DNA from: Boesenbergia rotunda
Taxonomy: Eukaryota; Streptophyta; Magnoliopsida; Zingiberales; Zingiberaceae
NCBI GenBank assembly: GCA_024364735.1
Contig: JAGFNQ010004757.1
Span: forward strand, 62,001-126,000
Length of the DNA stretch: 64,000 nt
Direction of reading: 5' to 3'
Every line of letters begins with the position of its first letter. Within the stretch, counting starts at the first letter, position 1. The notes under the pieces are model-generated. The model saw nothing but the letters and a program-made list of their open reading frames with translations. It did no database searches and was not told the origin of the DNA. A program made the position numbers and the translations under genes. Below, one piece after another: positions 48,991 through 59,126 of this stretch.

Positions 48991-50179
48991 AGGTGTAGAA
49001 CCTTCTATCATTAGCTAAGAAAAGTTGGTGCCAACTGAAAAGTGGTTCGTTAGCCAAGAAGCAAGCATGCAGAGCTAAACTGTAACTAGCTAGTAATGGA
49101 GGATAACAACATGTATGCAGTAATAACAACATGTATGTAGTAAATTTCTGCTACTACTCCAATGCATGTTAACAGTAAAACCATTGTCCGCAAAAAGTAA
49201 AGATTTTGTACTATTCCAACTACCTAACAGTGACTGCCATCCAATAGGACCCTGATAGTTTGGAAATTAAGAAACAATAAATGAATATTACAGTTAAACC
49301 AAGTAACCATCAGTAACACAGTTTTTATCAGATTATATAGACGAAAAGAAATCAGTTGCAAACCGTGTCATACTTTGAATAGTTTCTTAAGACAAAGTAA
49401 TCAGTTTTAGCAGTTTATCACCCACCAGTATAGAATCATTAGGTTGTAAATATGCTATACACAAGTCAAGGTAATCATATCATTGATTTGACAACACATG
49501 AATATTATATGAGAAAAGATGGGCCCTATATAAATAACAACTTGCATCCTGAACAACAAAGTCATAAAAAAAATAACTTACAAAATAGCATATTTACCAA
49601 CACAAAGTACACACATCATCAAGTTCATCATAAAATAATAGAATGTTTTGGTTCAAAGCCCAATTGGCTGGCAGTTGACCAGATGGGTTAAGCCAACTGA
49701 GCATTCAACCAATCTCCTGATGAAGTCAGAAAGATCATTGATCTAGCAATTGTTAAACGACAAATACTATAAAGTCAGGAAGTAAAGTTGACTAGGGTTG
49801 GCATCAGTAGGTTCAAGTAGCTATTGCCAAAGAGAACACATTAACTAGTGTGGCACTAAGTTAACTCAAAGTTGTAATAGCACACTGAAGGTTAAGGCAA
49901 TTGCAAGAATAGTTGACTAGCCTACAGCAGAAGAGAAAAGCAATGTTTGTAGCAGCACACTGAATGTTATTACTTGTATGCATACATGTTGTTAACAACA
50001 AAACTGTTGTATGCAGTAAATTTATTACTTTTAGCATGCAGTAGTAGCAGAAGAATAAAACATACAACACAAAAGTAGCCAGATTTTACCGTCCAGCAAA
50101 ACCCTAGCACAGATACGAGCCCCTTGGAGAGAAAGATTTCTGCCTGAAGAGAAAGAGCCGCTATTAGTACTTGGAGTTC

Positions 50180-50560
50180 GCGATTTGGAGTTCACGATCT
50201 ATGGTCGCCGCGAAGCAGAAGCAGAGAAGAGAAAGATAGGGGGATCGCGATCTGTGGTCGCGATCTATGGTCGCCGTGAAGCTAGAGCAGAGAAGTGATG
50301 GGAACGGAGAAGAGAAGAGAAGAGATGGGGTGACGAAGTAGAGCAAAGCAGAGAAGAAACTTAGGTCGTCGAAGCAGAGTAGAGAAGAAACCAATCGCCG
50401 AGAAGAAACTTAGGTCGCCAAAGCAGAGCAGAGAAACTTAGGTCGCCGAGAAGAGATGGGGTGACGGAGCAGAGCAGATCGCAGAGAAGAGATGGGTGAG
50501 GCGGGAGAAACTTAGGTCGGCGAAGTAAAAGCTTAGAAGCGCATGGACCGGGAGAAATTT
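50180..50560 (+). repeat. GA-rich repeat block at the right side of the CACTA interior
   Basis: Short units such as AAACTTAGGTCGCCGAAGCAG and AGAGAAGAGATGGGGTGACG recur several times. It may be a captured or degenerated gene 5' region; no reading frame is conserved. Confidence 0.6.
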
Positions 50561-52627
50561 AGGTTACGGTAGAAAAGTAGAGAAGTGAAAAATAGGGAAA
50601 GCGGGAGAAATTTTGTTGCGCGCCTAGCTAATTATTTGTGGGAATTGAATAACAATTAAAATCGGTTCAGATTTTATTTTGTTCAATTTTATTACTTCAC
50701 CATTTAAAATTATAAATTTTATTGTAAACCTTATTACTTCATTAAATAAAAATTACGAAGTAATTATTATTAAAAATTAGAAGTAAAGTCTATTTTTTTT
50801 AATCTATGAAGTCTAAAATTATATTTACTACACCAATTTTATTATCGAAGTTTATTAATATATATTACTTCGTCATTAATCATTGCCGAAGTAATTATTG
50901 GCGAAGTCTATTATCAAAATTCTACTAGTGGTTGATTAGTTAGGAATAAGGGCTAGCCTTTGGTTCCTTTATATAGTAGCAACCCCTTTGCTAAGTCTCC
51001 CTCTAAACCGAATTAACGGAATTAACGGAATTAGTTATAAGAAATTTATCTTATAAATTTTCTTATTAATTATTCCGTTTAAACCGAGTCTTTATTATAA
51101 ACCAATTTATAATAAAACTAATTCTTCTTCTCTTTAAATTATGGAATAAATTTTTATAAGAAATTTATAAACTTTCTTATTATGGAAAAATCAATTCATA
51201 ATTGATTTTATAAAATTAAAATAAACCAATTTATGGATTATTTTAATCTTCCATAAAAGAATAAATTTCAATAAATTTTATTTATATAAATTTCTCTATA
51301 CAAATTTATTTATCCATAATTTATAAAATAAATAGCGCTAGATTTATTTTATTAATTAAACCAATTAAATTGGTTTATTCTCCCTTTATTGGTCGGCCAC
51401 CCAAGGAGGGTTAACTCCCTCTTTGCCGGCCAAAATCGACCCGAACCGATCGCGAATTAAACTCATTTAATTCGCCCAAAAAGCCTTCAAAAGACTTAGC
51501 CATTTTTAGTTTCCATTGCGCCTCTGATTAACTCAGATTCGACTTATTTCTCTTGATCGAAAAATCTAATTTTCAACTCGTTTTAAATCCCTCGGATTAC
51601 TCGTAGTGCGTGTGACTAAATAGGCTTTCGATTTATGTTGGCCGTCTATAATCAACCAATTATAGAACGATAATGAGTGGCACCTAGTAGTACATCATGA
51701 TCCCCAATTAATCGAAAGATCAACGGTTTGACCTCAGAAGAAATTATTCTGAAACCCTTCAGCAGCTCTAATGAATCGTGCCTCATTCCCTTCACCACCT
51801 TATACCCATTTGGTTCAGGACACGGTCTATGGTGTCAGTCCCCACTAGGCTGACTACGTCACACCTAGCCCAAGTAGTGTCTTCCTCGTCCTTTGGATTT
51901 CTAATTACTCTCATGTATTTAAGAGACTCGCACTCTCAACATGATATGCTCTGTCCAGAGGCTTTGAGTAACAATCCGACGATAGGCCTGGATATACATC
52001 TCCTCGCAAGGAGTGGTGAATCCTTTGTAGGCTGTTCAAACATCTTCGGGCACTTCGGCATATACCCGATCATCCTGGGTCCACACCTCCTTGGAGATGC
52101 TTGCTTGAGATGTCAAAGTATAAGTCTCCATGACCAAGATGACTTGAACACCGCAAGTCAAAGGAACATCGCACTTAAGCCACAGTAAGATCTTCATTGA
52201 CATATCTATATGTAGATTCCCATATGAAGTCTTACAGCTAGTCACTCCAATGAACTAGTTCCCTTAACTAGCATCCATGTTTATCTCCGGACATCCCAAT
52301 GTCACCAGCCAGTGAGAATCAGCTGATTAGAGAATAACCCATGCTAGTCTCAACAGAATTGATAATGTCCGTATTTATCAATTCATTGACTAGGGATATT
52401 TCCAACACTTCACATTTGCACATTTAGAGATAATCACTAGTTGTGATCCCATCACAAATTCTCTTATGCTGTGAATTGTATGGCGGACATTCAGTAGATG
52501 AGTTTAAGATCCCAATCAAATACACAAACATGTATACTCAAATAGTGAATTATCATTTATTGAAATAAATGTTTACAATCATAAGGCGATTGCCTTAGGA
52601 CACTTCTCTCATATTACTAACATCCAG

Positions 52628-53460
52628 GGGGAGCCAAACTGAAAACTATATTCATTGTTAAATAAAATCCAACTTTATTTTGCATGTTTGCTTGTTTATT
52701 TAAATTTATGCAATTTATTATGCTTAGACTTAGGTTAGTTTAAGGATTGAACAAACTTAACTGAAACTTGAAAACATAGTATTGGGTGGAGGTGAGATGA
52801 TAGTACGTTAGGGAAACCAATTCTAATAAGATCAAGTTTACTTGGTCTCTTTAGACTGGTGAAACTAGCCAAAGCTACCGATCCAAAATCCAAACTAGTT
52901 AGTCCAGAACTTTTTCAAAGATTAATTTTGAAAATGAAACTTCATTAAACGGCTTTGTCAAGGAAAGGGTTGATGATCCAATAAGGCTACGGCCAAAGAA
53001 GGCCTAGTGCCTCGCCAAGACCTGGAAGCCAATTTTTGAGTTTCAAATTCAAATTACTTTTTGTAAAATTCAAATCTAACACAATTTTCAGTTAAGTATA
53101 GATTCGAACATCTCCTTTCAAAATAAATTGAAATGTTTTTTCAAAAACTAATTAAGATTTTCAAAATGAATCATGGTTTTCAAAAATTCTTTTATCAAAC
53201 CTGTCTCACAAAACCTATAAGGCTAACGTGATTGACAACCCTAGATTGGGTGAGACAGTAAAATTAAACTCAATTATGATTCCCTTAAATACCGGTATTG
53301 TAGTTTAATCCTATATTTCAAACGATGGTCAACTTGGTCAAACCATGGTCAACGTAGTCAAACTACGGTCAAAGCAGTCAAACCACGGACAATGTAGACG
53401 AACCTTGGTCAAAACACTCAAATCGGGTCAAACCTGGTCAAAAACACTCCTCTAGGGTCA
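52628..53460 (+). other. B gag tail and post-gag non-coding region
   Basis: The first 38 bases complete B gag (stop at 52663-52665) and begin with a GGGGGAG purine tract. The rest is non-coding and shares long blocks with E at 13100-13850, ending in repeated GGTCAA words (53320-53460). Confidence 0.75.
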
Positions 53461-53465
53461 AAACC

Positions 53466-53730
53466 AGTCCTTAGGGCGCCCAATCCCTTGAGGGCGCCCT
53501 GAGGTTGGTCAAAAGCTGCCAAAAGGCAGCTGCAGCCCTGGCTAGGGCGCCCTCGTCAGGCAGGGCGCCCTCATATAGTCCTTCAACGGCAGAAAGCTGC
53601 CGAAAGGTAACTACAGCTCTGGTCAGGGCGCCCTCGACAGCCGGGGCGCCCTCTGCAGACAGGGCGCCCTCCCGATAAAGGGCGCCCGAAACTGTCTATA
53701 AAAGGGCTTCCATTCTCCTTCTTCTCTTCA
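53466..53730 (+). promoter_or_regulatory. Internal promoter-like block upstream of B second ORF
   Basis: About eight GGGCGCCC or GGCGCC palindromes lie at 53473-53690, followed by CTATAAAAG at 53696-53704 and a C/T-rich stretch before the ATG at 53808. The order is the same as in B's own LTR (34866-35272) and in E at 13858-14060. A promoter role is inferred from layout and conservation. Confidence 0.6.
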
Positions 53731-53807
53731 CACTCAAACCACTCCTTCTCCTCAACTCTCTACTTTCCAAGAGATCTTGCAACCCTCTCAAGCTCTCATC
53801 TTCAACA

Positions 53808-55103
53808 ATGCCTCCCCGAGCAACCCGGTATAATTTCTTAATTAAGTTAATTTCTTTTCAATTTTTCATTAAATGCATACTTTCTTTAAATACACATTCT
53901 TTCTCTTAGAAGACGCCGACCAAACCAGGATGAACCCGGTACCCAACCTAGTCCTGATCCTAGGTTTCCGAATTTAGAATTGTGTAATAGTTCGCTCGTA
54001 CCACCTATAAACCTATGAAGACGAGCTACTTGAATAGATAATTTTTTACCCAATCCTGTCCCTTAGCAATGAACATCATAAACTTTTACCAACTTGACAA
54101 TCTCGTATTCTGCACCCACTCAATCAATACTTCCTTATGTGCAGAATTTTACAATAACATAATTAGACAAGATAATCTCATGTTCTCCACCACTGTTCAA
54201 GGAATCCCCTTAACTATCACACCAGCATTCCTCAACTGATTTCTAGGACTACGACTCTCGCAGTCCACCTTCTGTTGTTACCCTCCTAGGGAGCCTCCCT
54301 TTGATGCTCCCTACTCTGAGATTACCTTAGATACATTGCACTCATATTTCTTTAGGCGACCCGTGGCCAGACGATTTCAGTCTGTCGAATTAGAAGTCCA
54401 GGACTACGCTCTATATAGGGTCATAGTCCGATGTATTTTGCCATTATCCACCAGGGACGTCACCACTATGCGACCATTCCACACCTTTCTCCTGTACGCC
54501 CTGATTCACCAGCTAGACATCGACATAGGACTTCACATGTTTCATGCTATCCTTCACGCATCTAGTGTTACCACGCAAGGGCGGGTACGCACACCCTACT
54601 GCCACATCATTACGTCCATATTACATCACCATGGTAGAAACATTACCGAGGGAGAGATAGCCGCTTTGACCGATTACGATGAAATAGGCTATAGAAACTT
54701 CGCCCTAGCTGGTACAGAGGTGTCCGGTACCGGGGTCTTATCCTGGAGACGTCAGAGAGCAGCTCCTCCGATCGCCTCAGACGAGGAGGTAGACGTGGAT
54801 GTTGGAGACATAGCGGCAGCAGCCCGAGCACACATAGACGAGCCCGCTCCACCGACACTCTACGAGAGAGTGACACACTTAGAGACACAGGTCCAGAGTC
54901 TCCGAGAGGAGGTCGAGGCCTATCACATAGAGCAGATGGACGCTCGTAGAGCCGATCGAGAAGTGGCTGATGCTCGATACATCGAGCAGAGGGACGCTCG
55001 TAGGGCCGATCGAGAAGTGGCTGATGCTCGATACATCGAGATGATGGCACGCTTCGATTCATGGCAGCCGGGCCCATCTGATCATTCCGGTCCCTCGTCC
55101 TAG
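53808..55103 (+). pseudogene. B second ORF (intron-containing accessory protein), mostly open
   Basis: Exon 1 starts MPPRATR, a GT...AG intron spans 53828-53909, and exon 2 continues with RRRPNQD and RFPNLEL. A one-base shift near 53995, a TAA after L-N-R near 54036 and a TGA near 54238 interrupt it. From 54336 a 255-codon frame is open: RFQSVEL.VQDYALYRV, a hydrophobic helix region around MRPFHTFLLYALIHQL, YDEIGYRNFALAG, SWRRQR, an acidic stretch, then a coiled-coil-like C-terminus with a duplicated 18-residue unit (DARRADREVADARYIEQ) and SWQPGP. It resembles plant 'putative plant transposon protein' ORFs; function is unknown. No enzymatic motif is seen. Confidence 0.65.
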
Positions 55104-56680
55104 ATTTGCTTAGCATTGTACCAGTAACTATCTGACTGCCCCTACTCAGTAGGGTTGACTTATGTTTGACTGTATGACTGTGGTGACTTTCCTATGTTAA
55201 CTAGCTTATGAGTACTTGGTTCCTTTCTATTCAGCGTTTAGGATTGTGCTTAGTAGAATAGACTTAACTCATTACTGGTTTTTGTTATTTAAATCAATTC
55301 TTTCAAAATGCTTTCAAAATCAGCTCATACTTAATTTTGAAAAAGTTTTAAAAATAAATTCTTTTATTTTTTCGACTTAGTTTTATTTCAAAACTACCCC
55401 TTTTCAAAACTAGGATTTTTTTTCGCAAATGGACTTAGCTTAGGCCCTAACCCTAGAACTGCATGCACCTATAGACTTAGAAGTCAGCATCTCACAAGCA
55501 ATTTAGGGTACTTTGATTGATAACCTAGAAAGGGTTGAGATGCTTAGGTCTTTGCCTTAATTCAAGATGCTTTAAGTCAGTGCATCTGCAGTAATTGGGG
55601 CACTAAATACAACTTATACAACAATCAAGTTAAGTGTCAAGCTTAGAAAATCTAACTTGAACAAAAACACTTAACTTGACTATCTCTAGCGAAAACTACT
55701 GCTTATAACAGTTAGTAAGTAGCTAAATGGGTTAGACAGGTCCCTACAAGAGAAAATTAACTGATTTGGTCCAAGTCTTGGTTCAGTACAGCAAAATCAT
55801 ATGAATATGTTTTCTTTAAGAAAATATTTTTTTCCTTTTATGCAAATTAAACTCTGCAATATCTATCTGTTTATCTATCTATTTTTGATATATGGCAAAG
55901 GGGGAGAGATAGAAAGTAGAGAGGTCAAATTTTTATAGAAAGCAGAGAGGTCAAATTTTTCAAATTTTTATAGAAAGCAGAGAGGTCAAATTTTTAAAAT
56001 TTTTTCAAACTCTCAATCTCTTTTTCAAAAAGTCAGCTACTTTTCAAAGCTTCTCAAAACCTTTCTAGAAATACTTAAGTTTTTTTGTTTTAAAGAAAAA
56101 CCTACTAAGTACTTTAAACTTAAGTTTTTCAAAAACTTCCATAAGTACTTTAAACTTAAGTTTTTCAAAAACTTCTATAAGTACTTTAAGCTTAAGTTTT
56201 TCAAAACTTCCATAAGTACTTTAAAACTTAATCAACTAAGTACTTTAAAAATTTACTAAGTACTTTTCAAAAGTTTACTAAGTACTTAACTTAAAAGTCT
56301 TCAAAACTCTTGAGTACTCTAAAACTTAAAGTTCTTCAAAATTTACTAAGTACTTTTCAAAAGTTTACTAAGTACTTAACTTAAAAGTTTTCAAAACTAT
56401 TGAGTACTCTGAAACTTAAAGATCTTCAAAGTTTACTAAGTACTTAAAGTTCTTCAAATGTTAGTAAGTACTTAACTTAAAGTTTTCAAAACTCATGCCT
56501 TCAAAATGTACTTTTAAAACTTAAGTTTTCAAAGTGGAAAATTATGCTAAGTAAAGTTTTAGAACCCCACGTATTTTTGAAAAATCTAGGGGGAGATTCC
56601 TTCCAGGGGGAGGGAACAAAAGTTAATGGTTTTTATGCTTTGATTAAACTTAACTTTTTGAACTAGAGTTGCCATAAATC
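55104..56680 (+). other. B 3' non-coding region
   Basis: It closely matches E at 19113-20775. It holds AAAGGGGGAGAGA near 55895, a three-copy repeat with AAAGCAGAGAGGTCAAATTT (55908-55998), a long tract rich in AAGTACTT words (56090-56480), and AGGGGGAG tracts at about 56588-56614. Confidence 0.7.
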
Positions 56681-56694
56681 AAAAAGGGGAAGAT
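56681..56694 (+). other. B polypurine tract
   Basis: AAAAAGGGGAAGAT precedes the right LTR and is nearly identical to E's tract. Confidence 0.85.
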
Positions 56695-56774
56695 TGTTGG
56701 TGCAGAAAGCACCAAATTCAAACTTGTGTTTTGATAATGGCAACAGGGTTCAAAAGATAAGTCCTAGTTGTTAT
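56695..56774 (+). repeat. B right (3') LTR, first 80 bp
   Basis: It starts TGTTGGTGCAGAAAGC, matching B's left LTR, and stops after TTGTTAT where I begins. The remainder lies beyond the window. Confidence 0.9.
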
Positions 56775-56884
56775 TGTTGATGCAGTCTGGCCCTGATTAT
56801 TGTTTTGGTGTTGACACCGATTTAAGTTTAGGTGGATGATTATTGATTATGATTAAGTCCTGATCGGGGATCAGGCATGGTATG

Positions 56885-57360
56885 GAAAATCCTAGTCTGG
56901 AGGGCTAGGTGTTGGAAAATCCTAATCTGGAGGGTTAGGTGTTGAAAATCCTAGTCTGGGAGGCTAGGTGCTTGAAAAGTCCTAGCTTGGAGGGCTAGGT
57001 GTTGGAAAAGTCCTAATTCGGAAAGGTTGGGTGAAAAGTCCTAGCTTGGAGGGCTAGGTGAAAAGTCCTAACTTGGAGGGTTAGGTGCAAATTCCCATCC
57101 TGGAGAATTAGGTGAAAAAGTCCTGGCTTGGAGGGTCAGGTGCCTAGCTTGGAGGGCTAGGTTGGATGAAATTCTAACTCGGAAGGGTTGGGTGAAAAGT
57201 CCTAGCTTAGAGGGCTAGGTGAAAAGTCCTAGCTTGGAGGGCTAGGTGAAAAGTCCTAACTTGGAGGGTTAGGTACAAATTCCCAACTTGGAGAGTTAGA
57301 TGGAAAATCCTTAGCTTGGAGGGCTAAGGTGGATGGAAACTTAGCTTGGAGGGCTGAGTT
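56885..57360 (+). repeat. Hairpin couplet array in I LTR (block 1)
   Basis: About 18 tandem units of roughly 25-30 bp occur. Each has a left arm such as CCTAGC, a spacer near TTGGAGG and a right arm such as GCTAGG. Arm pairs change together between units: CCTAAC with GTTAGG, CTTAGC with GCTAAG, CCTG with CAGG. Confidence 0.9.
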
Positions 57361-58035
57361 TGAGTCCATGGATCGGTCTGGTGATCGATCAGGGATTCTG
57401 GCACGTTGCTCCTTCATGGATCGGTCTGGTGCCGATCCAGCGATGACTGATCGGTCGGGTGACCGATCAGGGAGCACACAGTGAGGTTGGGAACCTACTG
57501 TGTTGCTCCTGATAGATCTGGTGATCGATCAGGGAGTATGCGTTTCACCCATTGACTGGCTCCTGATCGGTCTGGTGACCATCAGGGAGCGAGCAGTGAG
57601 GTTGAGTTCCCTTGCTGAACTGCTCCTGATCGGTCTGGTGACCGATCAGGATCACTGTGCAGATCGTTCTGGTGAACGATCCAGCGTCGCAGGTTCCTCA
57701 CTATGATCGATCAGGCTCTAGCCTGATCGGTCTGGTCATGATCTGATCGGTCTGGTGACCGATCAGGAGGCTGCCTGATCGGTCTGATGACCGATCAGGA
57801 GGCCTGGACTGCGAAGCTCAGAAATTGCCCAAGAAAGGGGTGGATCGTTCAGGTGATCAATCCACAACCTGGGATCGGTCCGGTGATCGATCCAGGAGAA
57901 GTCACAAAGAAATCGCGATTTCTGATTAAGCGTTGGGGACCGATCAGGACGGATCCTGATCGGTCTGGACCTAGCCTGATCGGTCTGGTGACCGATCAGG
58001 AGTCTCTCTGATCGGTCGGGTGACCGATCACTTTA
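57360..58035 (+). repeat. Hairpin array in I LTR (block 2)
   Basis: About 15 copies of GATCGGTC-TGGT-GACCGATC or variants occur. Some arms change in step, for example GATCGTTC with GAACGATC near 57662, and GTGGAT with ATCCAC near 57840. Spacing is irregular, with unrelated sequence between copies. Confidence 0.9.
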
Positions 58036-59070
58036 ATTCAAATTGCACTGTCAGATGCTCTGATCGCGTCTGACCATATCCGATTCGCTGCTGTTTATCT
58101 CTGATATTTGATTTACTACGTGATTTGCTGCTCTAACAGTCTGATTAAGTTACAGGTGACAGGGGAGGATTCAAACACTCAAGGAGAAGTCAAAGAGAGC
58201 TTTCCTTGGAGCAGGTTTGTCCCTTTCTTAACTCAGGTTGCAACGGCTGGAGCTGCAGGACTGAAGCCGCTGACTGAAGCTTGGCTGAGGGAGCTCAGGA
58301 AGTTCAGTAAGGGTTCAGTGTAGCTGGCGCGTTGGCAGTGAGGCAGCTATAGGCTGCTGGAGATGAGGTCACTTGTTGCTTAGTGGAGAAACAAAAGGAA
58401 CGAGAGAGTTTTCGGTGGAGGAGAGTTCGACAGTTCTTCAGCTTGTGCTCTTGAGTTCTAGTGCTTTGAGTTCTCCACATCAAGCTTGCTGTTCTTGAGG
58501 TTTCCATCATTCTGAGCAAGCGATCGAGAAGCAATCATCCTTTACTTGAGCCTTGAAGGAGGGAACAAGAAGCTTGGAGTCCGACAGTGGGAAGACACGA
58601 AGAAGGGTTCTTGCGTGAGATCGCCACTGGGTGGAGCTCAGGGAAGCTTGCTGTGTTCTTGTCCTTGCCGAGGGTTTGAGTAAGATCCTTCTTGTTGTTT
58701 CATTAAGCTTAAACACTTATCTGTGATTGAAACGCTGTGGAGAGGTTTCTCCACCGAGAAGGAGGTTGCTTTATATCCGGTGATCACAGGGGCTAGATCT
58801 GCCGACGATCAAGGGATCGCCCACCTTAAGGGCACGCCAAGGAGTAGGGGCAAGTTATCCCCGAACCTTGTAAACCCTCTTATTAGCGATCTTGGTAGCT
58901 GTGGTTGTTAGCTTTCATCTCTGTTTTTAGTTTACTGCATTGCTTTGTTTTTCCCTTGTTTCTTCCGCTGTGCTACTGATAGTTTAAGTGCAGAAAACTT
59001 GCTAAGCTCTTCAAATAAAAAGTGTTGGCTATATTCACCCCCCCTCTCTATCCATCTCGTTTCCAACAAG

Positions 59071-59082
59071 TGGTATCAGAGC
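59071..59082 (+). other. I primer-binding site (initiator Met tRNA)
   Basis: TGGTATCAGAGC follows the LTR after an AG spacer, as in E and B. Confidence 0.9.
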
Positions 59083-59126
59083 TTGGGGCTTTGTTTACGG
59101 CTTAACATCCAAGAGTTATCAACAAG

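Larger units (their letters stand above)
46140..50930 (+). mobile_element. CACTA-superfamily DNA transposon, non-autonomous
   Basis: Terminal inverted repeats are CATTAGTAGAATTT at the left (third base mutated from CACTA) and AAATTCTACTAGTG at the right. The 3-bp duplication is GTT (46137-46139, 50931-50933). Both ends are packed with GAAGTAA/TTACTTC motifs (46155-46870 and 50690-50910), the subterminal repeats bound by CACTA transposases. No transposase ORF is visible in the 4791-bp interior, so it depends on a related active copy. Strand is arbitrary. Confidence 0.9.
37539..52622 (-). mobile_element. Element A: nearly intact Ty1/copia element
   Basis: The LTRs are 37539-39854 (3' LTR) and 45513-52622 (5' LTR, which holds a CACTA insertion). 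A 5-bp duplication TCCAG lies at 37534-37538 and 52623-52627. The primer site, polypurine tract and gag-pol are all in place. With the CACTA element and one GTT removed, the two LTRs are both 2316 bp. They look almost identical, so the insertion is young. Lineage is probably Tork/Angela-like, from integrase and linker motifs. Confidence 0.95.
45513..52622 (-). repeat. A right (5') LTR, interrupted by the CACTA element
   Basis: The LTR parts are 45513-46139 and 50934-52622, summing to 2316 bp, the same as the left LTR. A minus-strand TATA box lies at about 50968-50978. Differences from the left LTR are scattered single bases, for example G/A near 37823 and 45802. Confidence 0.95.
34313..56774 (+). 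mobile_element. Element B: pol-less SIRE-like element, carries A, cut by I
   Basis: The left LTR is at 34313-35677, gag at 35927-37538 plus 52628-52665, the promoter-like block at 53466-53730, the second ORF at 53808-55103, a polypurine tract at 56681 and the start of the right LTR at 56695. I interrupts that LTR at 56775, so the rest lies past the window. The left flank is CTAGT (34308-34312). Without A, the interior is about 6 kb and has no protease, integrase, RT or RNase H. Its order matches E exactly. Confidence 0.9.
56775..59068 (+). repeat. I 5' LTR
   Basis: It is 2294 bp, starts TGTTGATGCAGTCTGG and ends TTCCAACA. The first third is a ladder of short hairpins (56885-57360), followed by a cluster of GATCGGTC...GACCGATC hairpins (57360-58035), then GC-balanced sequence with no clear TATA box, and a tail ending in a pyrimidine-rich stretch. 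ORFs over the repeats are not genes. Confidence 0.9.

Noticed and set aside
56885..58035. CRISPR-like array of regularly spaced repeats
   Set aside because: The repeats sit in a plant LTR, have no unique spacers of constant length and no cas genes. They are LTR hairpin arrays.
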